Shown here piece by piece: positions 12,348 through 24,043 of a stretch of DNA of 64,000 bases; the stretch's first letter is position 1; the number at the start of each line of letters is the position of its first letter. The position numbers were made by a program, and so were the translations under genes. Below the pieces are notes generated by a model that saw only the letters and a program-made list of their open reading frames with translations, ran no database searches and was not told the DNA's origin. The DNA comes from Bradysia coprophila (Eukaryota; Arthropoda; Insecta; Diptera; Sciaridae). Where the stretch lies: NCBI RefSeq assembly GCF_014529535.1, contig NW_023503616.1, forward strand, positions 3,782,001-3,846,000, written 5' to 3'.

Positions 12348-14857
12348 ATGAATGCTGTTGTAGCACTATGCCACTTCTGCGAAAGCCATGGTCCTAGTTC
12401 AGTTTTCTGTACGCAAACGCTACGAGACTCCAAGATCGATGAGCAATTATTCAATTTCGATGGAAATAAAGTGTGTTCTGCGTGCAACTCAATTGGACTA
12501 TCCCTCGGTATGCTAAGTCGTGACGAAGAGAGCAATGCAAATTTCTTGAGCACACAGACACCAGTAATAACCGAAGTAGTATCACTAGTAAAGCAAGCAG
12601 CTGTAAGGAGTCTTAGCTGTGAAGTACGTACATGATGTTACGGCCGTTATTTAGCTAATCTACAGCATAAACTAATACAACAAATTTGATCGTTCCACAG
12701 GTCAGTTCGAACAAAGACGGTGGTTTCGTTTTCTTTGGCGACTCGGCGCGAGGACATGTACTTAGCCACACATTTCAAATACGGGATTCTCAAGCCCGTG
12801 GTTTCTACAAGCTGTTTGCCATCGTGATAGTCATGAAGGACAAGATGTTCCTATTGAATATTCAACCGTTTCTATCCGAAAATCTGACGAAAATATCGAC
12901 AATCCTGAAAAACTACGCATTGGATACATATAAAGCGGAGCAGTCGAAATGTTCCGAAAGAGCGCAGCGATTAACTTCCGGACAACCGAATACTCAGGCA
13001 CCACGATCCTTAGCCGAATTAACTGGTGAAACGAATATATACGCAGAGCTACACACTCACTTCACGTGGATACTATGGGCAGGTGCACGGTGTTTGTCTG
13101 AGTCATTAACATTAGGAAGTCCAACAGTGCCGCCGTTCATTGGTCGAGACACCGAGGAAGGATTTTCACTGGTTCAAATGGACAAGGAAGGATGGCTGCT
13201 CAATAAATATGGCTTGGATAATGATGACGATGAATTTTACTCGCTACGAAAATGTAAAGAAATTCTCAGATCTGACTTTGTGGCAGTATGCTATTGCGTG
13301 ATTGTTGGCCTACAGGTAAAAGTAACACACTACCATGATTCCATTCACACAAACGAAATGCTTTGTAGGTGATACTACGAGGACCGTCGTCGAAGACAAT
13401 CATTTTAATGAAATCATTACGAAAGTTATTACCGGAATCGATGCACACATTGATTCGAAGTGATAGTCAACGGTACGTGCCTCCCACCGAATGCAAATTA
13501 TTGTCAGTTGTACCTGAAGTAGCTGTGCCCCAACCGTGCAGTACGATTTTTCGTGTTGATTTCATTAGCAATGACGATTTAGTAAGTGTCAAGTGGACTG
13601 GAGAAATGCCTACGAAATGTAAGTTAAGTTTGTGTCTACAATTAGCTATCGGAAGGAAAAATGTTTCTTTTTCTTTGTTTTAGATCCAGATCTGTTAACG
13701 AAAGTTATTAAAGCGGTGGACGAGAAATTATTTACCGATTTTGTTTTATACAAACATCTCAAAGTGCTTGTCGAGGAGTGGAAAAAGTAATTTTTTTACA
13801 TTTTTCTTTTAAAACAAATTAAGGCGCGGAGAAGTGTGAGAAAATTCGCATCCGTTCCTAAAGTGTCTGATGTCTTAGCTTACCGGAATTCACAGGAAAG
13901 ATAAAATTCTTGTCGCTTGATACCTTGTGGGTATCAGTATCAATTTTGCTCCAGCGTTTAACTTTTCTCTTACAGAGGACGTATACCAAGCATAATATTC
14001 TAATATTTTACCTGATCTAAGTATTTTCAGCAGAAAAATGACAAAGATTTTGATTCATTGGTCTTAACATTAGATTCTGCTGTTACATAAGCTTACATTT
14101 GGTATCGCTTATCTCTGATAAAATATCGCATAATCGACTCGTGCTACTCTTCCACCAACATGCCTTTGCTTAATAAGCCTCACTGTTGCATATTCTTTAA
14201 CTAATTCAATGTGGCATTAATTCTTTACCATGTAACAAAACTGCAGGTGCTGAGAGAAATGAAATTGTCAGCTGCATCTTTACCTTACATTATTTCGAGC
14301 TAATGAAATTCTTGTCCCGTAATGTTCAACCTGTTGAGCTTGTAGACACACATTATCCTAGGCAAGGATTCCTAGCTATCTCTGACAATTTTAACCTACA
14401 TATATCAGTTCTACAACTTATTTCGCTGTTTGTAAGTACTTCGGCCTTTGCCATCCACCTGTTATAGACACCGATGACGACATTAATTTAGGAAGTGCTC
14501 CAGCTTATGTCCACTTTATGGCAAAATATATGCTTAAACAAATGATAAGAATTCGAAAGATTACCTCGTTGCAGCACAAATTTTTTACTATCTAACTCAA
14601 CAGTTGAGAAAAGAAAACGTTTGTTGTCATTCGCTGCAGTTGGACCACGTGCGAGTTACCATTTTCGTGTTATTACTATGGATGTCTTGTCTATGATCAA
14701 GTGTGTAATACTAACCGTTTTTTTCTCATTCTTTTTCAGCAAAATTCTATGTACCAAAAAGGTGACGTCGAGCCAAGATTTGGCCAAACTGAAGAAAATT
14801 CTTGGAATTCAGCAACACGATCAAATGCTCGTAAATTATTGGAGCAACTGGCTGTAG
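12348..14857 (+). CDS. FLCN: Folliculin (BHD tumour suppressor homologue)
   Basis: Folliculin, a longin/DENN-type protein that with FNIP acts as a GAP for RagC/D at lysosomes and regulates mTORC1 and TFEB/MITF signalling (known for the family). Five exons, 12348-12623, 12701-13315, 13369-13618, 13684-13786 and 14740-14857, close in frame to 453 residues. The N-terminus MNAVVALCHFCESHGPSS is nearly diagnostic, with the paired Cys residues of the start of the longin domain. It is followed by VFCTQTLRDSK and a spacer, then FKLFAIVIVMKD-type longin strands near the start of exon 2. The C-terminus IQQHDQMLVNYWSNWL is also characteristic. The ATG was chosen because an upstream in-frame ATG at 12294 adds 18 residues not seen in the family. 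The last intron is 953 bp, much longer than the others. Confidence 0.93.
13787..14739 (+). other. Long last intron of folliculin
   Basis: A 953-bp intron, about ten times the length of the other introns of this gene. The splice sites are A|GTAATT and TTTTTCAG|C. I find no nested gene or clear repeat in it. Confidence 0.5.
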
Positions 14858-14890
14858 CAATGTAATACTTGTATATGTGTAATTCTCGAA

Positions 14891-14896
14891 AATAAA
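14891..14896 (+). terminator. Poly(A) signal of folliculin
   Basis: AATAAA 34 bases after the stop codon. The convergent RpL18 stop lies about 70 bases further on. Confidence 0.65.
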
Positions 14897-14963
14897 GTCC
14901 GATTTGTCAAGTTCCAATTGTTGATTTATATTTCCGTAAGAACATAAATTTCACAAAAATTGT

Positions 14964-15854
14964 TTACTTCTTGTAACCACAGCTACGTCTGCGACCTCTA
15001 GCCCGTTCAAATTTACGTCCCTTGGAGCGTACATATGGTCTGGTGTGTGAATGTGGCACACCAGGTGCTTTGCCGAAGTGCTTATTAGCTGTACGGGCCG
15101 TACGTTTACCTTGGATCAATAGAGTTCCCTTGCCAGTTGGTGAACGCGTTGCCAATTGATCGAAAGTCAAAATTTCACCGCCATGGGACAAAATGTTGGC
15201 ACGAGCCTTTTCGGTAACACGTAGTGCGCATACCTTCAACTTTGGTACGTCCAACAAACGTGCATCGTCCGTAATGGTGCCGACAACAACAGCGATTGTT
15301 TCTGGAGAACCACGATCCTTCATGAAACGAGCAACTCGTTGTAGCGAGATTGGCGGACGATTGATCCGGCTCATAAACAAACGTTTAAGCACAATTTTGT
15401 TAAACTTTTTGTATGTACGTCTGTACAAGAAGCGGTAGAGCTGAAAACGAATGGGAAAGCAATTTGATTATGACATCATAACCTCAATTTGATTAAATTT
15501 AAAAACACAGGGTAATCGGGGCTAACACTAGAGTAAATCACATAGGTCCCCCGTTTAATACCCAACTTATATTCGCTTTTAAGACACAAATTCACTGTGA
15601 TGCACTTCGTGTAATATAATCATTGATACATACCTTCACCAAGAGTCGCAAATAAACATCTTGAGATTTGGGCTCTGTACGACGTACTTTCCGATCGTAT
15701 TTATGACAAATGTCAATACCCTGGAAAGAAAATCAGGAATTAGTTGCATGCCTTGGGGTTTGACGATCACTTTTATGTAAAAAATTGATTTATTTGTCCA
15801 GCCATTTGTTGGATGATTTCAAATTAATTTGGAGAAAAATTTCCGACTCACCAT
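14964..15854 (-). CDS. RpL18: 60S ribosomal protein L18 (eL18)
   Basis: Large-subunit ribosomal protein eL18. Exons on the minus strand: 15852-15854 (only the ATG), 15634-15720 and 14964-15440. They close in frame to 188 residues, the usual length of the family. The protein starts [20 protein letters not shown], contains [20 protein letters not shown], and ends in the basic [11 protein letters not shown] tail. The first coding exon consists of the initiator codon alone followed directly by a GTGAGT donor. The sequence just upstream on the minus strand, CTCTTTTGATTTTCCGC, looks like the pyrimidine-rich start of ribosomal-protein mRNAs. A second ATG with a GTAAGT donor occurs about 305 bp upstream in a duplicated copy (see the promoter entries). 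Confidence 0.97.
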
Positions 15855-16097
15855 TTTGCTGAAAGCGGAAAATCAAAAGAGACAGTGTTACCACAACACA
15901 ATATTATTTTGACAAGTCAAGTGAGTGAAGTTGGATTAGATTAGCAAAATTTCGACAGATGTCAAAATTAAATGTTCGAAGTGTCAGGTAGTGCGACGAG
16001 AGTTCAAAAATTTGAATGGATTGAATGCAAATTATGAAAGAAAAGTTGGAATTATCTTGTAGGGCTTTAGAATCATCTGTTGACCAAACTCGTTTTA
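15785..16097. promoter_or_regulatory. Bidirectional promoter copy A (serves RpL18)
   Basis: First of two tandem copies of a roughly 300-330 bp segment. On the minus strand it contains the functional RpL18 first exon (CAAAATG followed by GTGAGT at 15851). On the plus strand, at 16034, it contains a decayed start of RMC1: ATG AAA GAA AAG TTG GAA, against ATG GAA CAA AAG TTA TTT in the real gene. That decayed frame stops at 16132. Shared blocks include GGATGATTT-AA-TTAATTTGG and GTCAAAAT, then TTCGAAGTGTCA. Confidence 0.75.
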
Positions 16098-16410
16098 TTA
16101 GTCAACCATTTCTTAGGATGATTTTAAGTTAATTTGGAAAGATATATCACACTTACCATTTTGTTGAACGCGGAGACAGTGATACCAAAGTTCTAAAAGA
16201 ACAACTTAAAACTATTTTGACATTTCAATGAACTGAAGTTGTAGTTTTATAAGTCATCTGCGTCAGCTGTCAAAATATTCGAAGTGTCATATCAATTAGA
16301 GTTTTGGATATTTCGTTTTGTTTTTATTTTCTATCTAAATTTAATGGGCTAAATATCAAATTATGGAACAAAAGTTATTTTACTTGGAATTGTCTAGCGA
16401 ACCAATTCGT
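16098..16410. promoter_or_regulatory. Bidirectional promoter copy B (serves RMC1)
   Basis: Second tandem copy. It holds the intact RMC1 start codon at 16363 and, on the minus strand, a relic RpL18 first exon, CAAAATG followed by GTAAGT (ATG at 16157-16159). Because RpL18 exon 1 encodes only Met, this relic could still splice to the RpL18 acceptor at 15720 and give the same protein, so it may act as an alternative first exon. Confidence 0.7.
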
Positions 16411-18730
16411 TTTGATGCAGTTAGTCAGTTAACAAATGTATTCTTCGATGACTCCAACCGACAAGTAAGTTTAGTCTGTTGCAGACAATTTTTTCCAAAA
16501 ACATTTTCTGATAGGATGACTGATTGAGTTCAGTAGTATTTTATGGACAAATAATTTATTTCTCATCTATGACCTTTACTAATATAAATTGTGTTTTTAC
16601 CAAATCCACAGGTGTTTGCTGTACGATCAGGCGGAGCTACGGGGTGTTGTGTTAAGGGACCTGGTGAAACAGACCTCATATCGTTTTGCATGGAAGACAA
16701 AGGACCCATTCGTTCGATTAAGTTTTCACCGAACAACAAAATCCTTGCCATACAGCGTACTGACACTAGTGTTGACTTTGTAAATTTCTTGAACAATCAA
16801 CCGCAAATGAATGATATGGTAGTGTACAAAGGGAAAAACGTCACCATTCATGGATTCGTTTGGGTACACGAAAAGGAAGTGGCTGTGATATCGAACGGTA
16901 GTGTAGAAATGGTGGTCTTGAACATGGAAAAGAAGCAAGCGAAATGCTTGAAGTCAATCTCTATGACCATTAACTGGTTCATGTGGTATGCACCAGGCAA
17001 TTTGGCTTTACTAGCTACTAATAATGGATCAGTATTAATGCCAGTGCTGTTGAAACAAGGGACGATAACAAAATTACCGAAACTAGAACCGCAGAGTGAA
17101 CGCGGACTACCTGAAAGAGATGTTACATTGGCCCAAATATACGGAACGTTTGCAATTTTGATTTTGCGTCCAACCGAAACGCGAACACTGTCTGTGGTTA
17201 TATATTTATTGAATGGACCTGGTCTATCACCGAAAAAGTCCCACGTCTTATGTTTAGGACATAGTGGACGGTTCGCTATAAATATTGTTGACGACTTAGT
17301 GAGTATGACATGACATGCATGTGTGCATGCATTCCCCGAATATCGAAGCTAACAAATTTTTCTCGGTTTTTTCAGGTCGTTGTACATCACCAGGCAACTG
17401 GAACTTCAATGCTGTTTGACATAGCACTGAGTGGCGAAACAGATAGTAGTGGAGTTGTTCATCATACGCCAATGACTCCAGGAAGGCCTATAAAACCATT
17501 TTCGTTAAAAATGCCAAGCCTTTCGTTTGACGGCGAAACAAAAAAGTGTGAACTTTGTAAGCACAACACCCATTCTCATTTTCCTTTCACTCTTTATTTT
17601 TTTTTTTTTAGATTCGCCGAACTGGGTGATTTTTCAACCAAATATCGTTATCGATGCGAAACTTGGTTGCATGTGGTACGTCAACCTAAATTTAAATGTA
17701 TTGAGTGAAGTAATGACGGATCGATTACGTTTGGTCGAATTATTACTGCAGCGTACACATGGAAAGCCGGTACTGATGTCGATTTTGATTGAATTAATGG
17801 GACCTCAATATAACAACGCATCGTTACCAGTAATTGAAAATATTTTCGACAAACTGAATGTCGTCTATAAGTAAGAAAATGATCGCTGAGCATGTGTACG
17901 AACTATGGAGTTTTCTAAACATTTATTTCATCTGACAGAGGTCATGTCAACGCCGAACTCCAAAATCAGATAGCCCAACCATCATTTGCCAAACAACAAT
18001 CCGTCAAAAGTGTCGTTCCTCCGAGAGTGTTAATCGATCAGAATGATCTACATGCCGTGTTTGCGACAATATCCGACACGGCTTATTGCAACAAACTTCT
18101 GATGACCTACATTCACTCGTTGGCGAAGCATAAGATCGCTGCTCAACAAGATTTAAGTAAAATGATTATCGTGGACTTGGTGCGTCACAAAAAGTTCGAT
18201 ACGCTGCGAAAATTAATAGCACTGTCGCTGTTACATGAGTCAAAGCCGTTGGCTTGTTTTCTGTTATCATTATCCAGTGCTGATGATTCTATAACGCAAA
18301 TGGCTTTAGATATGTTACACAAATTAAAGGCCAATGGGGTGAGTAACGTTCCATCAACGATGTAATTGTGTTAATTGTGAGATACTAATCGGTAATGTGA
18401 CGCTTCAGATTATCGTTGAGGTGCTGTTGGGTCAGGGTAAAATCATTGACGCACTACGCTTAGCAAAATCGTTACCGGGAGGCGAGGCAACGTTATCGGC
18501 TCGTAAATATCTAGAGGCGGCGATCAAAGGTGATCCGTTGGTGTTTTATTCCGTCTATTCATTTTTCCAACAGAGAAACGTTCGTTTGCGTGGTTCACAG
18601 GATTTCCTAAAAAGTTCGTTTAATCTGCTGATTTATTAAGTATTTCCCGGCTGACTTTAGTTCTGTTTTCTTTTCAGATGAACTGTGCAACGAGTATATA
18701 GAGCATTATCAGAATACGTTTTGCAAATAA
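16363..18730 (+). CDS. RMC1: Regulator of MON1-CCZ1 (RMC1 / Bulli)
   Basis: Third subunit of the metazoan Mon1-Ccz1 complex, the GEF that activates Rab7 on late endosomes and autophagosomes (known for the family). Seven exons, 16363-16464, 16612-17298, 17376-17556, 17612-17870, 17939-18338, 18409-18613 and 18678-18730, close in frame to 628 residues, near the usual ~650. The N-terminal half reads as a WD-like beta-propeller, with GPIRSIKFSPNNKILAIQR and IHGFVWVHEKEVAVIS; a helical C-terminal half follows, with YIHSLAKHKIAAQQDL and VEVLLGQGKIIDALRLAKS. The latter is the Mic1/colon-cancer-associated domain. Splice phases are mutually consistent throughout. AATAAA overlaps the stop codon. Confidence 0.92.
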
Positions 18731-18731
18731 A
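18726..18731 (+). terminator. Poly(A) signal overlapping the RMC1 stop codon
   Basis: The last codons AAA TAA followed by AA create AATAAA, so the 3' UTR is probably only 15-30 bases long if this signal is used. Confidence 0.5.
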
Positions 18732-18906
18732 ATTATTCTATTTCTTAAATTGAGTGTTTCTGTCCGAAGACCGGTTAAATGTAATCGAGGAACACTTTGA
18801 AACTAGTAACTGGACAGTTGTGACAAGAGTGAGTGACAAGGTGAGTCAATGTTTAATCGTTGTGGAAAAGAGAGGAAGTCGCTATCGTCGACGATATCTT
18901 AGAGCT

Positions 18907-19310
18907 CTTGATACCCAGATTACAAAAAGTTCGGGTGCCAGGCTGAAATCCTGTCAGTTTTCAAGAAAAGACAGGGGAAGGGGAAGTTTGGAGTGCAGTG
19001 CTTCAGTTTTTGACCATTTTGGTCCACTTCAAACCAAAATATTTAAGTGTTTAAAAATATTTTCTCACTTTGACAGCATTTTTTGCCCACCCTGCGAAAT
19101 CTTCAAATCTGAAAAATATTCCTAGATGTAGCAAATTCAATTCTCTGTCAATTGCATTATTAATATTTCCTCTTATTTGGTTTGAAGTGGACCAAGACGG
19201 TCAAAAACTGAAGCACTGCACTCCAAACTTCCCCCTTCTTTTCTCGAAAACTGACAGGATTTCAGCCTGGCAGGCCTGGCACCCGAACTTTTCGTAATCT
19301 GGGTATCAAG
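18907..19310. mobile_element. Foldback MITE of 404 bp
   Basis: Long inverted repeat just after RMC1. The left arm (18907-19034) begins CTTGATACCCAGATTAC and the right arm (19179-19310) ends GTAATCTGGGTATCAAG. The arms also pair through TGAAATCCTGTCAG, GAAGTTTGGAGTGCAGTGCTT and GGTCCACTTCAAACC. There is no coding capacity; it is a non-autonomous element. Confidence 0.75.
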
Positions 19311-20214
19311 TGCTTTCCAAATCACCCAAGACATCCCCTGCACCTTTCATGGACACAGGATGTTCCATGGCTACTGCATTACTTTCGAATGGCGACAAAA
19401 AAAAATGAAAAAGTTCTTTTATGGGACCTTTTCAGAGAAGTTACTACTTTTTCCGCTACGCTTGGTGAAATTTGGACACTTTTGTACCTTTCTGGCAGCT
19501 TTATTTTAAACAAACTTGTTGCTAATATTGTAGCCTGAAGACTAAGCTTTACAACGATACCAAACATGCCATACTTAATGCGCATCAAGTACTGTTGATA
19601 ATTAGTTTTTCAATCGAAGTCACTCTACTCGAAAATCTGGAGCCCTCGAAAACGAAATTACTAAACTTCAGATCGCGGTTGAGATGCTTAGAAAATTTGA
19701 TCAAAAGTAGACGACCCCTACTACATGAACAGTCCGTATGAAAGGATATTTTAGGAGAGTCCATCTCGTCAACCAATTCGATAAATGTTACTATTGCTAA
19801 GCATTCGTTATCGACAGGAACGGCAGAAATAAGACATGAACTAGTCTATCCTATCCTATCCCTTCTGTGGTCTCATAAAGCCAGGCGTCACTTTTAAGCG
19901 AAAATATTGGCCAAGTTTCAATAAGGCATTTTGCAGACGGCTATGTCGTCAGTTATCAACATGTCATGAATATAATTGTTAAGCTATGACATAACGGATA
20001 AGAAGATGTTGTATTTATCCTGATGAAAATACTTGCGTCTGTAAATGATTAAATGCAGAATTAATTTCAATTTCAGTTTATTCGAAGGAAACGTTTTCTT
20101 CTAATACAAATAACTGTTCGTAAATTTTTATGTCGCAAAAATATTTTTTAACTGATTCGACCATTTGGTTTAACAAAAAAAAAGTTTTTCATGAGAAAAT
20201 GAGATTACAAATGC
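19311..20214. other. Intergenic, nothing recognised
   Basis: Sequence between the foldback element and the 3' end of the Shutdown-like gene. Only short open frames without motifs are present. Confidence 0.45.
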
Positions 20215-20220
20215 TTTATT
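20215..20220 (-). terminator. Poly(A) signal overlapping the Shutdown-like stop codon
   Basis: On the minus strand the last codons read AGC AAA TAA A, creating AATAAA across the stop, the same arrangement as in RMC1. Confidence 0.45.
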
Positions 20221-22342
20221 TGCTCAAATAGCAAATTTTCTTACCCTGCACAACCTCTGGAATAACCAATTTCATGTTGAAATCTTTAATCAAATCTCGT
20301 ATATAGGCCTTCTCGTCATTGTTCAAATGGCTGGGTATATGCTTTCTGGATTCGTTCGGATTCTTGTTGAAATCCGTGACCAAACGTTGGACAGTCTCTT
20401 TGAATTCCTCGGTAACCCCATAAGAAGCCTGTGCTGGCACGACAGGTTCATCATTTCCGAACGCCTTCCGCCACAAATTCAATTCTGCGTTCTTGTAGGT
20501 ATTATGTTTCTCATTGAGAATTTTCAACTGATTAACAATGTCGTTATCGCTCGGCTTCAGTTGGTTGGCTCTTTTCAATGAGCTCTTAGCCCGTTCATAT
20601 TCGCACAAAGAAATCAATGCCTTACCGTGTTGAAAAAGAGCCTTTACATTCGTCTTCGTATCGCTAATACGACTGAGATCGTTAAAAATTAGGCAAGCCT
20701 TTCTTGGATTATCCATCTTATTGTATGCAGTCATTGCATTCACGTGTAACTTAATGAGATGTTCTTGACACTCTTTCTCTTCTTCTTCGTTGGCCAATCG
20801 ACAAAAACTCAAACTTTTGATGGCTTTATGGAAAGCTGACGCTGCCTTTACATAAGCACCTCGTTGAAAATAATCGATTCCACTAGCCTTAACGTCCATG
20901 ACGTGGCTAATCATTACGCTGTATTTCTTTCGGTCTTCGTTGTTAACAATCTTTTCGGTTGCGTCTTCATCGCCGATATGGATGAATTTAATCAATCGAA
21001 TCACGAATAGAGCGTCTGCTTCCTTCTCAACACGTGGCTCGCATCCATGCTTACCATATAGCAGTTGATATGGAATTATAAATTGAGATTCTTCTTCTCG
21101 TTTCATTGAAGCAACAGCTTCCAAAAATCCGGGTAAAATTGATTTGTCATCAGTTTCGAAAGTAAAAGGTACACCCCGCATGCTGGTTGAGTCGAAAGGA
21201 ATAGTCTTTCGTTCACCATATGCATTGTAGTCCACCGTCACTCGACATCTTCCGCTTATTTCCACTTTATCAACTGGTGGCTTGACAATTCTCTTGTAAA
21301 TCGTGTACGTAGTGCCGTCGAGCATATCAGTTAATTTCAATTCCGTCATTAACGGTATGAGTTCCGCAAACGGCTGGTCCCACGGCGACAGAACTTCGTT
21401 CTGTTCGAATGGAATTCCCTCTTCACCAGTCATTAGTTCGGGGAAAAGCTCGTCATCTTCGTTACATTCCTGCAAATTTGACTGTAACGTGAATCTTGCA
21501 CCTTTGTTGAGTAGGTCTCTGAAAAGTCAAAAAAGATTGCTGTAGAAGACTTTGAGATTTTCGAAGTATAAATTAAGTTTTTCAACAGTTAGCATTTGGT
21601 ATCGGCCTCATAGATGAACACAAGCTTTATGAAAAAGACTAAAATTTTGAATTGAAGAGGGCAGATTCCCTTTGTTCATTATGAATTTTGCAAAAACTCT
21701 CTATTTTTCGAACTTGCGAACCTACCTTACTTTATTATTGTGTGGCAGTTGGTACAGTCTATAGTTACATAACATAAACATTGTCCTTGCGTAACACAAC
21801 TCTAAAAATTAAAAATAGGATATTGTTGGTGTTCGTAGCGTCAACGATGGTGCACAAACATCTATTTTGTTAGGTTGGAACCGGATCAGATAATATGATA
21901 AAGAATGTACAGTAGCTAAATAGGGTGAAATATCCATTTACTTATTGGAGTCGCAGGGCTCAAAGAAGAAAGAAAGAAGATTATATGTTACGTGGGGCTG
22001 TCCATAATTGACGTCCATATTTTGAGACTCCTAAATTAAGGGGAGCTATCAAAAGAGTACGGACATCATTTAAGGATACCCTCTGGAAAAAAAGCTTCGG
22101 AATATAATCATTTCATAATTAAAGATGGTAAACTGAACGGACTTTATTCAACTGACCAAAGTCGTCCCATTCAACCACCACCATATTCTTGTGCAATATC
22201 AAAATTTAAACAAATTACAACCCCAGAGGTCCGCTTATAATGTAAATCACAAAATCGAATGTAAATATATATAAACTTACCCGAAATTCAGCGGATTCTC
22301 CAACTCCAAATCGTTAGCGTTATAGTAGTCGTCGACCGGCAT
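20216..22342 (-). CDS. shu: Shutdown/FKBP6-like TPR immunophilin
   Basis: FKBP-type co-chaperone of the piRNA pathway: Shutdown and FKBP6 bind Hsp90 and are needed to load piRNAs into Piwi proteins in the germline (known for the family). Two coding exons on the minus strand, 22281-22342 and 20216-21518, close in frame to 454 residues. The protein starts MPVDDYYNANDLELENPLNF. A divergent FKBP domain spans about residues 90-190, with RVTVDYNAYGE, FDSTSMRGVPFTFETDD, LPGFLEAVASMKREEESQF and IPYQLLYGKHGC. TPR repeats follow at about 215-365, with YVKAASAFHKAIKSL, HVNAMTAYNKMDNPRKACLIF and LFQHGKALISLCEYERAKSSL. Aromatic FKBP active-site residues look poorly conserved, as expected for the inactive FKBP6/Shu branch. 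A GTAAGA donor-like site in GGTAAGAAAATT near the end could indicate a further exon. Confidence 0.9.
21519..22280 (-). other. Intron 1 of the Shutdown-like gene
   Basis: A 762-bp intron with a G|GTAAG donor and a TTTTCAG|A acceptor; the codon GGA is split across the junction. No other feature recognised inside. Confidence 0.7.
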
Positions 22343-22567
22343 TATGCTTATTTTATTTGCAGTATCTGGATCAACTCGTGGTTTATATATGATTGCAATA
22401 GCATTGATAAGCACAAATGACTCTTTCTTTTTATTTGTGTAGTTATGTTTGTTGTGGGCCTTTGTTTTACACTGATCACCGTAATGTTGGTAATATTGAA
22501 ACTTCTTGTCATTTCGATGAAAGTTATTGATTAGAGCGGTTTTTATTTAAAATGTAATGTAACCGAC

Positions 22568-22739
22568 CGACGCACTTCATGCAAAAGTTCTTCAAGTGTC
22601 AGCTGCCAGATAGAGTACTATTTTGTATGAAAAAATTTGGCAGTCTTTTAGAGTGTTAAAATTTGTTTGATACACACTGTGTTTTGCACAGTCCAGCTTA
22701 CAGTACTCTATTTAGAATATCATTCATGCATGAAGTGCG
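22568..22739. mobile_element. hAT-like MITE, CGCACTTC family, copy 1
   Basis: Inverted termini ACGCACTTCATGC and GCATGAAGTGCGTT, with internal blocks GCAGCTGCC-type and AGAGTACTATTTTGTATGA shared with copies at 60054-60196 and 61509-61669. I could not define a target-site duplication here, so it is older or rearranged. It lies just upstream of the Shutdown-like gene's start. Confidence 0.6.
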
Positions 22740-23058
22740 TTGAATTAACGATTTTCTCTTGAACCAAGATTAGTCTTTTACTTGTAAGAAAGAGTTCAAT
22801 CCCTGGGCAGTCCGGTGAGAACGTCAAATAATATCAAACACGTACTCATATTCAGGTGCGTATCAGTGGATATCAATGTCCAGTTTTTCAATAAAAGAAA
22901 AACAGCACTCATGCAATGTTTCTGATCTGCTAAATGGACTGTTAACTTAAATTGGAATTGGAATTGGAGTCAGGAATTTGGGGAATTACTTGAAGAGTGT
23001 TTACGACACGACCGTTCCAAAGCAAATGGGAAAGTTTCGAAATAACCAGAAAATTGAC

Positions 23059-23878
23059 ATTAATACAAAATTCGTTGGTTGAATCTTTGGCTAATTAATC
23101 CGAAGATGCAGGTGAGTGGTTTAGCTATTCTGCAACCACACAAATGTGTGTGTGGAACAAAAGTAGACCAATTTGTGAGACATAGTCTGTCATGTAGTAT
23201 AGATGCAGGTACCAAACCGAGATATGAATCATTTAACAATATAATGCAACGTGCGCTTAAATCGGCCATGCACACGTGATCCACGTGGTTGTTCTGCACC
23301 CGATGACAAGAAACCTGATGGTCTCAGTCTTGTTTCTTGGACAAGGGGCAAATCGCTGCTAAACCCGGCTACACCTATTCAGACAAAATTCTGAATTGAA
23401 TTCTGTGGGGACTAACTAAACTCCTTTACGTTACATTTCATAAAAGGATGAAGTCCCTAGGAATGAAATAAGCGCATTTACGTTCTATTTCGTAAAAGGC
23501 TGAATTCCCTAGAAACCACCAAAATGCCTTTACGGCCTCAATCTCAACGCAACAAAATCTTGAGTGGTGCTAAGATATTCCACATCACTTTAAAAAAAAG
23601 TATGGTGTAGGTGGTGGAACTCGCGTCAACTTCTTCGTCAACCAAGAGGAAGATGTGCCTGCGACATGTACCACATTTCTATCGGTATTTTATTATTTTT
23701 TATTGGTAAAATTACATTTTTCTATCGGACGAATAAAATATCCCGATTCTTTTTTGTGCCGATGTCATCCGAAACGACTGAAGTTTTCGGAAAAATTGGA
23801 CATAAATTATTGAAACAAATCGGTAGCAAAATCACAGAAGTAACGAAAGAGGAAGGAGCTACCTTTTTTAACGGCTAG
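23059..23878 (+). pseudogene. Degraded 3' end of a retroelement RT polyprotein
   Basis: Pieces of one protein can be read with frame breaks. First HKCVCGTKVDQFVRHSLSCS, a zinc-knuckle-like CxC...H...C segment. Then SFNNIMQRALKSAM, and in another frame DDKKPDGLSLVSW (PDG motif) followed by a segment resembling the ACDT/AA-rich stretch. Finally FFVPMSSETTEVFGKIGHKL up to GATFF. This order of zinc knuckle, PDG motif and F-PV--ET motif is that of the C-terminal part of reverse-transcriptase ORFs widespread in invertebrates. I cannot assign the clade. Stops and shifts show it is dead. Confidence 0.55.
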
Positions 23879-24043
23879 GAAACGCAGTTGAACGATGATG
23901 CATAAATCTTGGGTACGCTTCCACCGTCTAAAAATTTAAACGAAATATTTTACCTGTAAAAATGTCAATTCTGCGAAAAATTTAAAATAAATTCAATGTT
24001 TGTCGCTTAGTTTGTTTTTTTATTAATAACCGGCGACCAACCT

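Noticed and set aside
14621-14739. Upstream extension of the last folliculin exon
   Set aside because: The acceptor TTTTTCAG at 14739 joins in phase with the 13786 donor and gives the expected folliculin C-terminus; the upstream frame does not match the family.
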